From Nematostella vectensis (Eukaryota; Cnidaria; Anthozoa; Actiniaria; Edwardsiidae), in contig NC_064047.1 in NCBI RefSeq assembly GCF_932526225.1, positions 14,223,621-14,287,620 of the forward strand: a stretch of 64,000 nt of DNA, written 5' to 3'. Below, piece by piece: positions 8,330 to 18,900 of this stretch (its first letter is position 1; the number at the start of each line of letters is the position of its first letter). The position numbers were made by a program, and so were the translations under genes. The notes under the pieces are model-generated. The model saw only the letters and a program-made list of their open reading frames with translations. It was not told the DNA's origin and ran no database searches.

Positions 8330-8498
8330 CGAAACCGAAGAGGTGGATAGAGAGGCAGCTACACGGACACCATCGCCCAACGAGCAACAGGTGATACAAG
8401 AGAATAATAAACGACTAACACGTCTAGTTTGGATAATAAACTCGGTGGGGGGATCACTAATAATACTACTAGTACTACTATTAGTGTTGCTAGGGTAA
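7095..8498 (+). CDS. RING-finger protein with C-terminal membrane anchor (probable E3 ubiquitin ligase)
   Basis: A 467-residue protein from ATG 7095. An N-terminal RING domain spans about residues 29-78: Cys29-x2-Cys32, a Cys51/Cys52-Cys56-His57-x2-Cys60 centre and Cys75-x2-Cys78 (ITCPHCRYVFP). The middle carries several aromatic-rich repeats (GKWVWETYDA, GEWLWEVDAN), each reading like a WxWE module, then two acidic stretches (DEDEDNS, EDEDEDDEG), a pure asparagine run coded by AAC triplets (about 8289-8330), and a last-20-residue hydrophobic anchor (WIINSVGGSLIILLVLLLVL). This is a tail-anchored RING architecture that would place ligase activity on a cytoplasmic membrane face. Viruses often use such ligases against host proteins; the target here is unknown. 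It has its own promoter. Confidence 0.75.
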
Positions 8499-8539
8499 GA
8501 ACACAACTAACACATTACTCCCCCTGCAGGTTGCGGGCG

Positions 8540-8767
8540 ATGTACGGAACAGTGAGCAAGTTGTCTACAACCTACGCAGGGGGAGGACGATACGCCCCTT
8601 CCCCACTAACCAACAAAGAACAAGACAACTCAGAAGACAGCCATCACCCACACGTGTACGGACACCCACGGTCCAAAGCACTGAAGAAACCAGTCGAAAC
8701 CTGGCGCAACTTAGCCTATTGCAGCGTAGGGGACATCCACCTCTCCCGCGACTACGCTTGCGCCTGA
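8540..8767 (+). CDS. Small ORF after the RING gene, unrecognised
   Basis: A 75-codon frame from ATG 8540, starting 41 bases after the RING stop. The product is polar (MYGTVSKLSTTYAGGGRYAP), without domain, signal or membrane segment. It overlaps an open frame that leads into the next ORF. It may be a real small accessory gene, part of a spliced message with the 8860 ORF, or chance. Low confidence. Confidence 0.3.
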   Translation: MYGTVSKLSTTYAGGGRYAPSPLTNKEQDNSEDSHHPHVYGHPRSKALKKPVETWRNLAYCSVGDIHLSRDYACA

Positions 8768-8859
8768 CGCCGCCGCAACCATCACCACCACCACCACCAC
8801 AACCATCACGTATAATACCACAACCCCCGGACCAACAAGGACCAGAGGTACAGTCACAG

Positions 8860-9102
8860 ATGGAAGCAGGCAACGTACGTTATATAATGGAGCGTATGTC
8901 AGTAAACCACCCAACCTCCCGTTCCTCTTTTGTAGACCCAAGAATCTACGAACAGGTCAGAGCCCACATAGACGCAGTGGTACAACGCCATGTGAATTCC
9001 ATAGAGTCCCCCGCACAGATTGCACACCTCCCAACGGAAGAAGAGATAGAGGAGTTCCAACGCTTTAGTCTAGGACTGATAATGGACACTTACTACGAAT
9101 AA
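8860..9102 (+). CDS. Small acidic ORF, unrecognised
   Basis: An 80-residue ORF from ATG 8860. The same frame is open upstream to 8719 through a proline/arginine-rich stretch, but without an ATG. The product has a helical look (RIYEQVRAHIDAVVQRHV) and an acidic end (PTEEEIEEFQRF). No family recognised. It ends 60 bases before an ATTAAA polyadenylation variant, convergent with the minus-strand orphan gene, which supports it being the last rightward gene of the element. Confidence 0.4.
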   Translation: MEAGNVRYIMERMSVNHPTSRSSFVDPRIYEQVRAHIDAVVQRHVNSIESPAQIAHLPTEEEIEEFQRFSLGLIMDTYYE

Positions 9103-9162
9103 GGGGTAGCTAAAAAAAGTAGTTTTGTAAACAAGACAACTCTCTCTTTACTATATCCTTTT

Positions 9163-9171
9163 TTTATTAAA
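9163..9171. terminator. Overlapping convergent polyadenylation signals
   Basis: TTTATTAAA reads ATTAAA on the plus strand (after the ORF ending at 9102) and AATAAA on the minus strand (after the gene ending at 9235). One nine-base motif serves both directions. Confidence 0.45.
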
Positions 9172-9234
9172 AAAATTGCACAAACTGCTACAAGCATAAG
9201 ACTAGTGTCCTCTCTTTTTCACAAAAAAAACACC

Positions 9235-10182
9235 CTACTCATCGTTGTAGGGGTATGTCTCCACTATGCCTAGGGCAACCTGGCGTATTAGGTGAAAAAC
9301 AGCCTTCTTCGTCTTCTCTCCCCTTCTTATCAGCTCTGGTGTGTTCGTATTGCCATCCACCCAATCTTGCATCATCTCTATCAACTCATCTGGGGTGAGG
9401 AGAGCAAGTACCGCTCCAATATAATTCTTGAGATCAGGTAGTGGCGGGGATACCCTCAGCGCTGTATTCAGTAGTTTGGTACCAAACCAGATGGCGTCAG
9501 TAGCCTTCGACTTAACGTGGTCGAAATACTTGACCCAGCGTTGCCTATAGAGGTTTGGGTTTGTGAAGTAGCTCTCGTTTGCATCGGACTTAAACATGAG
9601 TGCGTCAACGGCGGTAGCCATCACCTTGTAGATGTAGAAATTGGTGGCTTGCACCAGTTTGTTGGCATCACGGGCGTCAGGCATCTCGAACGTCACCCCT
9701 TTCTTGCCGGTCTCACCCTCCTTCTTCACCTTGTCGATGGGGATATTGAGAGGGATGTTAGGGATGTTCAAAAAGGTTGGGCGGACCACTTCTGGTAACC
9801 CCGTGCACTCCCATGGGTTCATGCAACGGCAGGTAGCGGCGCTCCCATTGCTCAGTGCCGCTTGGTAGTCCTCCTCCAACGACTTCGCACGTTGTGCGCT
9901 CCTCTCCTTGTACGCTGCGACGTCCTCCTTTCTTATCTTTGACCACTCCTCCCAGTCGAAGTCCTTACCCCACACGCCCACGTGCTCCATCCACGCTCCT
10001 AGCTCCACATTCACCTCCTTCTCGAGCTCTTTCTCACCCCAAGGGTTCTCCAAGCTCCTCTCCGCTTTCAGTGCTTCCCTGACTAGGCACTTCTCCTTCG
10101 TCTCTGGCTCTCCTCCATGGTGCTTAGTAATATGTGTCTCTGCCATTTTCTTCTCAACATCCATTACATAGGTCTTTGACAT
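9235..10182 (-). CDS. Orphan accessory gene at the right end, unrecognised
   Basis: A 315-residue protein from the minus-strand ATG at 10182; the frame is open to a GTG at 10221, but 10182 is the first ATG and lies about 50 bases after a TATATCC-type box (10232-10240 region). No family recognised. The N-terminal 100 residues are charged and helical (EALKAERSLENPWGEKELEK), and a Cys-containing turn CRCMNPWECTGL sits near residue 120. The C-terminal half is more hydrophobic and globular (NFYIYKVMATAVDALMF; TALRVSPPLPDLKNYIGAVL; ALLTPDELIEMMQDWV). No signal peptide or membrane helix. It is the terminal gene of the element, where lineage-specific accessory genes usually sit. Confidence 0.6.
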   Translation of the reverse strand: MSKTYVMDVEKKMAETHITKHHGGEPETKEKCLVREALKAERSLENPWGEKELEKEVNVELGAWMEHVGVWGKDFDWEEWSKIRKEDVAAYKERSAQRAKSLEEDYQAALSNGSAATCRCMNPWECTGLPEVVRPTFLNIPNIPLNIPIDKVKKEGETGKKGVTFEMPDARDANKLVQATNFYIYKVMATAVDALMFKSDANESYFTNPNLYRQRWVKYFDHVKSKATDAIWFGTKLLNTALRVSPPLPDLKNYIGAVLALLTPDELIEMMQDWVDGNTNTPELIRRGEKTKKAVFHLIRQVALGIVETYPYNDE

Positions 10183-10251
10183 TTTTTTTTTCTCAGGTGT
10201 GTGAGGTAGCTTTCGTCTCACTACGTCGCACCGTTATATCCTTTCCCGCGC

Positions 10252-10440
10252 TGACGTCACCGTGGCGTCGCGCGCGCGGGAGCCAATCCCTGTACCGCGT
10301 GACGTCACACCCCTAACCAGATATCTCCATTCCCATTGGCTAACACCACCTGTGACGTCACACACCGGACCATATATCCACCAATCAGAATCGAGCTTGA
10401 CCACCCCTCCCCTAGCGGACCAAAAGCGGACCAAATATAC
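10252..10440. promoter_or_regulatory. CRE/CCAAT cluster at the right terminus
   Basis: Three perfect TGACGTCA palindromes at 10252, 10300 and 10353 are spaced about 50 bases apart, with CCAAT boxes at 10283, 10334 (inverted) and 10381. A direct repeat GCGGACCAAA follows at 10415-10437. It lies upstream of the minus-strand orphan gene and probably inside or next to the terminal inverted repeat, so an identical control cluster may sit at the left end. Confidence 0.5.
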
Positions 10441-10450
10441 GTATGATACT

Positions 10451-11235
10451 ACTAGCATGATCAGAAAAAAACCGCCCAGTAGCAGGCACACTATGCAGAA
10501 TAGTGTCAGTTTCCCTTGTTATAATGAGATCGAGCGTGTGACCATGCTCATGCGTGTGTCCGCTGACATGTTGTGCGAGATTCATAGATTCGATGAGGTC
10601 CAAGAATTTAGTTGCATCAGCATCGTTAGGATAGTCTACATGTATGTTGAAATCTCCGACAATAAGGAGTTGCTCTGGGGAAAGGATCATGGACTCAAGG
10701 AATGTAGCAAACTCTCCGATGAAGGTGCTGACAGTTCCAGGGTGCTGCTCGGAGTATGGTGGTCGGAGGTAGTTACCAGCCTGGCATCAAATTTCTCGAA
10801 CTTTATAGTAACTTCGAGATACTCAAACGAGCTCTCCTGTCCAGCTCGCACTTTCTTAACAGTAATATTTTCGTTGAATAGAATCCCAGTTCCGCCCCTT
10901 TTCCTATCATCACGTGGGTGGTCGACAAGCCTGTAGCCAGATTTGAATCTCACGCTTGACTGCAACATCATTTGGCTGAAACCACGTCTCAGCTAAAGGA
11001 ACAAGATCAGGTTTCGTTTCGTGAATAAATGCAGGGAGGTCCGCAGATTTAGATCTGGATGAGCGAGTTTTCAAGAGGCTTAGTGTCATTGTTGGCTGGA
11101 CGCGTTTCAAATCGTTTTCAGGAGCGCGGCGAATGTATTTCAGGTTTCCTGTGTTGCGCGATGTCGACGACGGCCTTGGGCGGCCGAGGCATTGTGTAGA
11201 GGCGCGGGAGCTTTGGAGTGTATTGCTTCCAGCTC
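10451..11235 (-). pseudogene. Decayed LINE (CR1/L2-like) endonuclease fragment
   Basis: Three overlapping minus-strand frames give a broken apurinic-type endonuclease: IHETKPDLVPLAETWFQPND (start of the domain), then GYRLVDHPRDDRK and GTGILFNENITVK, then QLLIVGDFNIHVDYPND with LDLIITRETD and the catalytic FFSDHA. The frame changes at about 10,930 and 10,690, so it is not functional. The coding sequence stops abruptly at about 10,451, exactly where the Polinton begins. The rest of the LINE (end of the endonuclease and reverse transcriptase) should lie on the far side of the Polinton, before base 1. Confidence 0.8.
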
Positions 11236-12804
11236 CCGGATTTAGTTTAAAGACTAAATCATCCTTAAGAGGAGCTCGACATGCCGCTACAGCGTTTGGC
11301 TAAAAAACACACAGACACCTGTGTCCCCTAACGCGTGACAATGTTCGGAATGTGGGTCGAAGTCGTCGTTTGTAATGATCACTATATACAATAGATTCCG
11401 GTGCATTAAAATGCAAAGTGTATGCCAACAATGAACTATCACAGGGAGCCCACTCAACTCAGCGCATTGTTCATTTAGCATGTGCTTTGAACTTCGTTTG
11501 TGAATATCAATTAGGTCACGGGGTCTTCAATAAAACTTCGTCCAAATACATATGTGTTACTCTTTGTTGTGTCCATTCATGTTTGGGACACTTGTTTTAC
11601 ATCCCTGCGTCGAACTTTTTCAGAAATATTCGGGTTTTGCAAAAACTTGCTGTCAAGCCTAAAGGCTTCAATTCAGACAAGGGTGAAAAGTTATTCCCAA
11701 ACTCCCTCACGCCACTTTTGCCGAAATTATTTTTATTTAAACAAAATCAAAGCAAAAAATTAATTTGTCAAAATATATCGCTAGATTGATGATGGAGCTA
11801 GCTTCCGATGGCAATTGCTGCCATTATAAAGCACAGGCGAACGATCAATTGCGATTTGAAATTACACCTTACCTTAAAATCTGTCATGGAAACAGGTCTG
11901 ACTACGACATGTCGGCGAAAAATTCGACAAAAAACATCCAGAGGGCTGTGACTCAAGGAATCAATTTTTATCGGCTAATTCAAGCGAGTAAACAAGGTAT
12001 TTTCAATCAAATATCACCAATAACGTATCAGATATAATTCGTAGATTGTCATTTTGAAGTTTCCTTGCGAATAAACCGTTATATTTCAAATTATAAACAA
12101 TAACAAAGGAATGGTTGATCGACATTCTTTAATTTGTTTAGTTTACGAAACTGTCAAGGTTGCAATGGTAGCGCGCATCGCACTGTAATGCCTCTCTTCC
12201 AATACGCCCTCCTAGTAGACAAAACATAAATTACGCTAATCATTGTTATAGCTTTACGGTATCCGTGAGAAACCTAACAATAAGCAAATCAGCAGGTGCG
12301 GCTCTGCTCAGCGTAACAAAATCTTTTTAGTGCTTTTGAATGACAAAAGCCACAAGGCGATTTATCTGTTGGAGATTTATGTATGTAAGTTTATGTATGT
12401 AAATGTAACTAAGTAAATGTTTCATCCTCCAATTTGCCATAATGATATATCACTTAGAATATTTTCAAAGCCGAATACAGCGACATTTGTTAATTTATCT
12501 GATACAACGACAAAGTTGCCAAATCGAAAAACAGATGGCCAAGTAGATCAATACGACTGCGGCAGGGATCGGTTCCTCAAAGACCGGAAATTATAGCGGA
12601 AAAAGTTGTCAGCAGGTACACGCAGCAAGCTTCTACTGAAATGACAGCTCATTTAACAAAGAATTTTATTAAAAAGATGGACTAATAAATAAGTCAGTGC
12701 CCCCTTCGTGATCATAAGTACAAAGTAGACATAAATGCTTCGATAGATTGGTGTTCTCAACTTGCTCACGGACCTCTACGCATGAAGTACACTGACATGT
12801 AATC
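11236..12804. other. Intergenic stretch, nothing recognised
   Basis: AT-rich sequence with a few ORFs of 64-123 codons that look like chance. It should hold the promoter of the receptor gene at 12,805, but I see no clear motif beyond A/T-rich elements. Confidence 0.5.
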
Positions 12805-15800
12805 ATGAGAATTTTCAGTTATTCTTTAGCAAGTGTCTTGGTGATTGTTTTCTCACATGCGCTGACCGAAAATATTCCCAGTGAAACAAGAAGGAAAGTA
12901 AAGCAAGTTTTACATACTGAGACCACGGGAGGGAATGAAGAAAACCAAGTCAATCTGAGTGGTCAAGTCTACATCAACAAGACAAAACTGTATCAAGGTG
13001 ATGTAGTCTACTTTCGAAAAGATGAAGACAATATTCTTCATCCCTGGAGAGAAACTTCTACAGGTATCACGGGAAAATCCGCATTTGTTAAGTCACACCA
13101 CAGTGTGAATGATCTTCAAGCAGAGGATAAAAACCCCGCCATTAAACCGCCAAGACGCTACACTGAAGAATATCATAAACGGCTGAAAAGAAATTCATCA
13201 GGTGACAAACCTCGATCGAACCTTAACCCAAAAGACACAATAGGATTACGTCAAGATGATAAACGGAACGGGAAAGCGCTTGATCTAGATTCTTCTTTGC
13301 AAAAGCGCCTTCAACAGTTGCAGATCCCACTACAAAATAAATCCCGCAAGAAAAACAGACGAAGAAGAACTTCACAACCTACATATGACCAATGCCAGAA
13401 AAACAGCAGCATGTCTGATGAGAGAATGACGGTCTGTGAGGCTAGACTGTCATGCAAAGGGAAGTGTAACAACCCACCCTCCTTCTCGTTCAGCCTTGAT
13501 CTACTCTGCTATTGCGACGGCGAGTGTGAGAAGTTTCTGGACTGCTGCGCGGATTATGAACATTTCTGCAAACTCAACACGACTGGGAACTTCACAATAA
13601 ATCAGAATCATATTCCTAAGAATTCCAGTACCACTGATGCACCATTTCCCGAGGATTTCTATGCGCCTTTCAGAAGATGGGGCTATTGGTCTTGTGAGAG
13701 AACGACAGACAGCACTGATATGGATGATAAGCGCGTGCCCAAGGGATACTAGAGACGTCTCCGCTAAATCTAGATGCGAAAGCGGTTTCAGTTTGTCCAA
13801 GGTAGAATCAGCTCAAGCCTTGCTGAATGCTAGACCCGTGTACACGACAGATGGCAAGGTCTTCAAGAATCGCTACTGCGCAGAGTGCCATGGTCTTCGT
13901 GGATCTGCCCTCAAGGTGTACGGAGTCTCCTTCGGCTGCGATTTCACAGCTCCTGAATCGATGACCAACGGAGAGAAGCTGGATTTTCTTGTATCGCGAT
14001 GTGATGAGAAAATTTCCTGGGTTATCCCAAGTGGAAGTCCTAGGAGGATGTGTTTCTACTTGGAGAAGTCGTGTTTTGACGCAAGTAACTGCGATAACAG
14101 GTGCTCAACTGGCAATGTGGGGATAGTTTATGAAGGATTCAATTACAAAAACTCGTTTTGCCCTTCTTGGGAGAGTTCTCCGTTGTGCGGACCGCAAGAA
14201 ATTCCAGTTGGGGGCTCCACAGCATCGTTTTCAATCATTTTTAACTTTGGAACAAATGATCGCTCGATCTCATCGATTAGGTGTGAAGAAAACCTTGTGT
14301 ACAACCCCTTGACGGAGATGTGTGAGAGCGGCTTTCTTTCCTCTCCACCGCGGAGCTCAAGCTTTGATAAGTACAGAGTAACGCTTTGGATCCTAATCAT
14401 GAGTGCGGACTATGGAACTACATGGAAAAACGCGTTCGCGTCAATACTTTATAGGACATTTTCTGGCAATTGGAAGTTCACAAATATCGAGACAATACAA
14501 AGGCAAGGGTACTGGTACATGATGTTTGATGCAGAGTTAACGAAACAAAATAGACGAATAAACAGAAGAGACGTAACGGCTGCGATAAGCTTTGAACGCG
14601 TACTGCATTTCACTTCTCCATTTAACATGACTATCAATGGTACGGAATGCGAGGTGTTTAAAGCCATGGCAAGGGTTATATCTTGCTCCGATCTGAGAAA
14701 GTACGAGAAGAGCGAGTACGCGACACTTGTGACCCCGACCGGCTCCGTCTACATCAACGCGTCTGGAGAAGTCTTGCGCGCAAGAGACTACTACACAAAT
14801 GGGACTAACGTGACCATTGGGCCCATCTACGTGTGCCACGCTGGCCGCCATAAAGTGTCTAATTGTTCCGGAGTCTTCTTGAAGGTTGAACACTTTATAA
14901 TTTTTCCGAACAGATCCATTTATGTCAACGTATCAGGCAGAATGCTCAATCAATCCGAGTACTTTGCGCATAATGGCACTACGTATGTATGCACGTATCT
15001 CCCGCCATGGCATGAGAAGACATGGGCTGATGACCCCGCCCTGTCATGGCTGACGCTTGTGTGCATGCTGCTGTCTATCGCTGGACTCGTCTTCTTTCTT
15101 GTCACCTACCTCCTGTTCAGCGAGCTCCGCACCATACCGGGCGTCAACCTGATGAATCTCGCCCTTTCCACCTTACTAGCACAGGTCACGTGGCTCATAG
15201 GTATCAATCAGACAGACAAGACAATCACGTGCATAACTGTTGCCGCTTTACTGCAGCCTGGTGTCATTTATGTGGACGTCAATAATCGCGTATGACACTT
15301 GGAAGGCTTTCTCAAGTAGGAAAAACCGCGCAGCCCTGGGATCTAGTAGTAAAAAGTTACGCCAGAGTCTAAAGTACATGGCACTCGGATGGCTCCCATG
15401 CTTAATGTTGGTAGTCACGTGTGTATCTCTCGACCAATCAGGAGCCATTAATATTGGATACGGTTCCCTGCAGTTTTGTTGGATTACCAATGGTCTTGCT
15501 ACAATCTATGTATTCGCCATTCCTATCGCCCTTGCACTTATTACTGACGTCATCTTTTATGCCCTGACCATCAGAGCCATCAAGACCACTGCGAGCCAGG
15601 CCCAAATAGCTGCAGGGAATTCCAAGAGGCGAGGTCATTTCGGTATCTATGTACGCCTAGCATCAGTGATGGGCTTCACGTGGGTGTTTGGGTTCGGTGC
15701 TGCTCTCTTGTGGTCGCGGCTGTGGTACGTTTTCGTGTCGCTGAACTGTCTGCAGGGAGTGTACCTAGCGGCGGCGTTTGCACTTAGTGACCAAGCCAGG

Positions 15801-15908
15801 AAACTCTACCGACAGTTACTGGGACCCAGGGCTGATCACTTGAGAAATACTGCAACATCTACGGTCAGAGAAACTCACGAAAACAAGATTGAGACGAGCG
15901 CAATATGA
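12805..15908 (+). pseudogene. Somatomedin-B / methuselah-like class B 7TM receptor with two frame breaks
   Basis: A single-exon receptor of about 1,030 codons spread over three frames. It has a signal peptide (MRIFSYSLASVLVIVFSHAL), a basic linker, and a somatomedin-B-type Cys cluster (CYCDGECEKFLDCCADYEHFC, about 13,390-13,570). Two Cys-rich ectodomain modules and many N-glycosylation sites follow, then seven membrane segments from about 15,040: TM1 WLTLVCMLLSIAGLVFFLV, TM2 GVNLMNLALSTLLAQVTWLI, TM4 YMALGWLPCLMLVVTCVSL, TM5 IYVFAIPIALALITDVIFYA and TM6 VRLASVMGFTWVFGFGAALL. The frame shifts between 13,698 and 13,752 and again inside TM3 (15,250-15,293); each is a net +1. The long intact remainder means either a very recent pseudogene or two sequence errors. 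The last codons form the first unit of the 52-bp array downstream. Confidence 0.75.
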
Positions 15909-18900
15909 CAATCAGAGCAACTCGCCTTATAAGGATATGATGGAGACCAGCGTGATGTGACATTCAGAGGAACTTGCCTTATAAGGATATGATGGAGACC
16001 AGCGTGATGTGACAGTCAGAGCAACTTGCCTTATAAGGATATGATGGAGACCAGCGTGATGTGACAGTCAGAGGAACTTGCCTTATAAGGATATGATGGA
16101 GACCAGCGTGATGTGACAGTCAGAGGAACTTGCCTTATAAGGATATGATGGAGACCAGCGTGATGTGACAGTCAGAGCAACTTGCCTTATAAGGATATGA
16201 TGGAGACCAGCGTGATGTGACAATCAGAGGAACTTGCCTTATAAGGATATGATGGAGACCAGCGTGATGTGACAGTCAGGGTAACTTGCCTTATAAGGAT
16301 ATGATGGAGACCAGCGTGATGTGACAGTGAGAGCAACTTACCTTATAAGGATATGATGGAGACCAGCGTGATGTGACAGTGAGAGCAACTTACCTTATAA
16401 GGATATGATAGAGACCAGCGTGATGTGACAGTGAGAGCAACTTGCCTTATAAGGATACGATGGAGACCAGCGTGATGTGACAGTCAGAGGAACTTGCCTT
16501 ATGAGGATACGATGGAGACCAGCGTGATGTGACAGTGAGAGCAACTTGCCTTATAAGGATACGATGGAGACCAGCGTGATGTGACAGTCAGAGGAACTTG
16601 CCTTATAAGGATACGATGGAGACCAGCGTGATGTGACAGTCAGAAGAACTTGCCTTATAAGGATATGATGGAGACCAGCGTGATGTGACAGTCAGAGCAA
16701 CTTGCCTTATAAGGATATGATGGAGACCTGCGTGATGTGAGAGTGAGAGCAACTTGCCTTATAAGGATATGATGGAGACCAGCGTGATGTGACAGTCAGA
16801 GGAACTTGCCGTATAAGGATATGATGGAGACCAGCGTGATGTGACAATCAGAGGAACTTGCCTTATAAGGATATGATGGAGACCAGCGTGATGTGACAGT
16901 GAGAGCAACTTGCCTTATAAGGATATGATGGAGACCAGCGTGATGTGACAGTCAGAGGAACTTGCCTTATAAGGATATGATGGAAACCAGCGTGATGTGA
17001 CAGTCAGAGGAACTTGCCTTATAAGGATATGATGGAGACCAGCGTGATGTGACAATCAGAGGAACTTGCCTTATAAGGATATGATGGAGACCAGCGTGAT
17101 GTGGCAGTCAGAGGAACTTGCCTTATAAGGATATGATGGAGACCAGCGTGATGTGACAGTCAGAGGAACTTGCCTTATAAGTATATGATGAAGACCAGCG
17201 CAGTGTGACAATCAGAGGAACTTGCCTTATAAGGATATGATGGAGACCAGCGTGATGTGACAGTCAGAGCAACTTGCCTTATAAGGATATGATGGGGACC
17301 AGCGTGATGTGACAGTCAGAGCAACTTGCCTTATAAGGATATGATGGAGACCAGCGCAATGTGACAGTCAGAAGAACTTGCCTTATAAGGATATGATGGA
17401 GACCAGCGTGATGTGACAGTCAGAGGAACTTGCCTTATAAGGATATGATGGAGACCAGCGTGATGTGACAATCAGAGCAACTTGCCTTATAAGGATATGA
17501 TGGAGACCAGCGTGATGTGACAATCAGAGGAACTTGCCTTATAAGGATATGATGGAGACCAGCGTGATGTGACAGTCAGAGGAACTTGCCTTATAAGGAT
17601 ATGATGGAGACCAGCGTGATGTGACAATCAGAGGAACTTGCCTATAAGGATATGATGGAGACCAGCGTGATGTGAGAGTGAGAGCAACTTGCCTTATAAG
17701 GATATGATGGAGACCAGCGTGATGTGACAGTCAGAGGAACTTGCCTTATAAGGATATGATGGAGACCAGCGTGATGTGACAGTCAGAGGAACTTGCCTTA
17801 TAAGGATATGATGGAGACCAGCGTGATGTGAGAGTGAGAGCAACTTGCCTTATAAGGATATGATGGAGACCAGCGTGATGTGACAGTCAGAGGAACTTGC
17901 CTTATAAGGATATGATGGAGACCAGCGTGATGTGAGAGTGAGAGAAACTTGCCTTATAAGGATATGATGGAGACCAGCGTGATGTGACAGTCAGAGCAAC
18001 TTGCCTTATAAGGATATGATGGAGACCAGCGTGATGTGACAGTCAGAGAAACTTGCCTTATAAGGATATGATGGAGACCAGCGTGATGTGACAGTCAGAG
18101 GAACTTGCCTTATAAGGATATGATGGGGACCAGCGTGATGTGACAGTCAGAGGAACTTGCCTGATAAGGATATGATGGAGACCAGCGTGATGTGACAGTC
18201 AGAGCAACTTGCCTTATAAGGATATGATGGAGACCAGCGCAATATGACAATCAGAGCAACTTGCCTTATAAGGATATGATGGAGACCAGGGTGATGTGAC
18301 AGTTAGAGCAACTTGCCTTATAAGGATATGATGGAGACCAGCGTGATGTGACAGTCAGAAGAACTTGCCTTATAAGGATATGATGGAGACCAGCGTGATG
18401 TGACAGCCAGAGGAACTTGCCTTATAAGTATATGATGGAGACCAGCGTCATGTGACAGTCAGAGGAACTTGCCTTATAAGGATATGATGGAGACCAGCGT
18501 GATGTGACAGTCAGAGGAACTTGCCTTATAAGGATATGATGGAGACCAGCGTGATGTGACAGTCAGAGGAACTTGCCTTATAAGGATATGATGGAGACCA
18601 GCGTGATGTGACAGTCAGAGGAACTTGCCTTATAAGGATATGATGGAGACCAGCGTGATGTGACAGTCAGAGTAACTTGCCTTATAAGGATATGATGGAG
18701 ACAAGCGTGATGTGACAGTCAGAGCAACTTGCCTTATATGGATATGATGGAGACCAGCGTGACGTGACAGAGGAACTTGCCTTATAAGGATATGATGGAG
18801 ACCAGCGTGATGTGAGAGTGAGAGCAACTTGCCTTATAAGGATATGATGGAGACCAGCGTGATGTGACAGTCAAAGCAACTTGCCTTATAAGGATATGAT

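Larger units (their letters stand above)
1..10450. mobile_element. Polinton/Maverick (adintovirus-like) element, right-hand part
   Basis: A compact, gene-dense block with about a dozen mostly intronless ORFs, including the diagnostic trio of double-jelly-roll capsid protein, adenain-type cysteine protease and FtsK/HerA-type packaging ATPase. Polintons are integrated virus-like elements that normally also carry a protein-primed DNA polymerase B and a retroviral-type integrase; neither is present, so the left part must lie before base 1. The right end is placed at about 10,450 because a LINE endonuclease reading frame resumes immediately outside it. Read inward on the minus strand, that end begins AGTATCATACG, and Polinton termini are known to begin with AG; an end three bases further right is equally possible. 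All large frames are intact, implying a young insertion. Inferred: recent integration, possibly still able to express. Confidence 0.9.

Noticed and set aside
11418-12037. Two ORFs of 123 and 90 codons between the LINE and the receptor gene
   Set aside because: AT-rich, no domain, no consistent start or codon pattern; probably chance.
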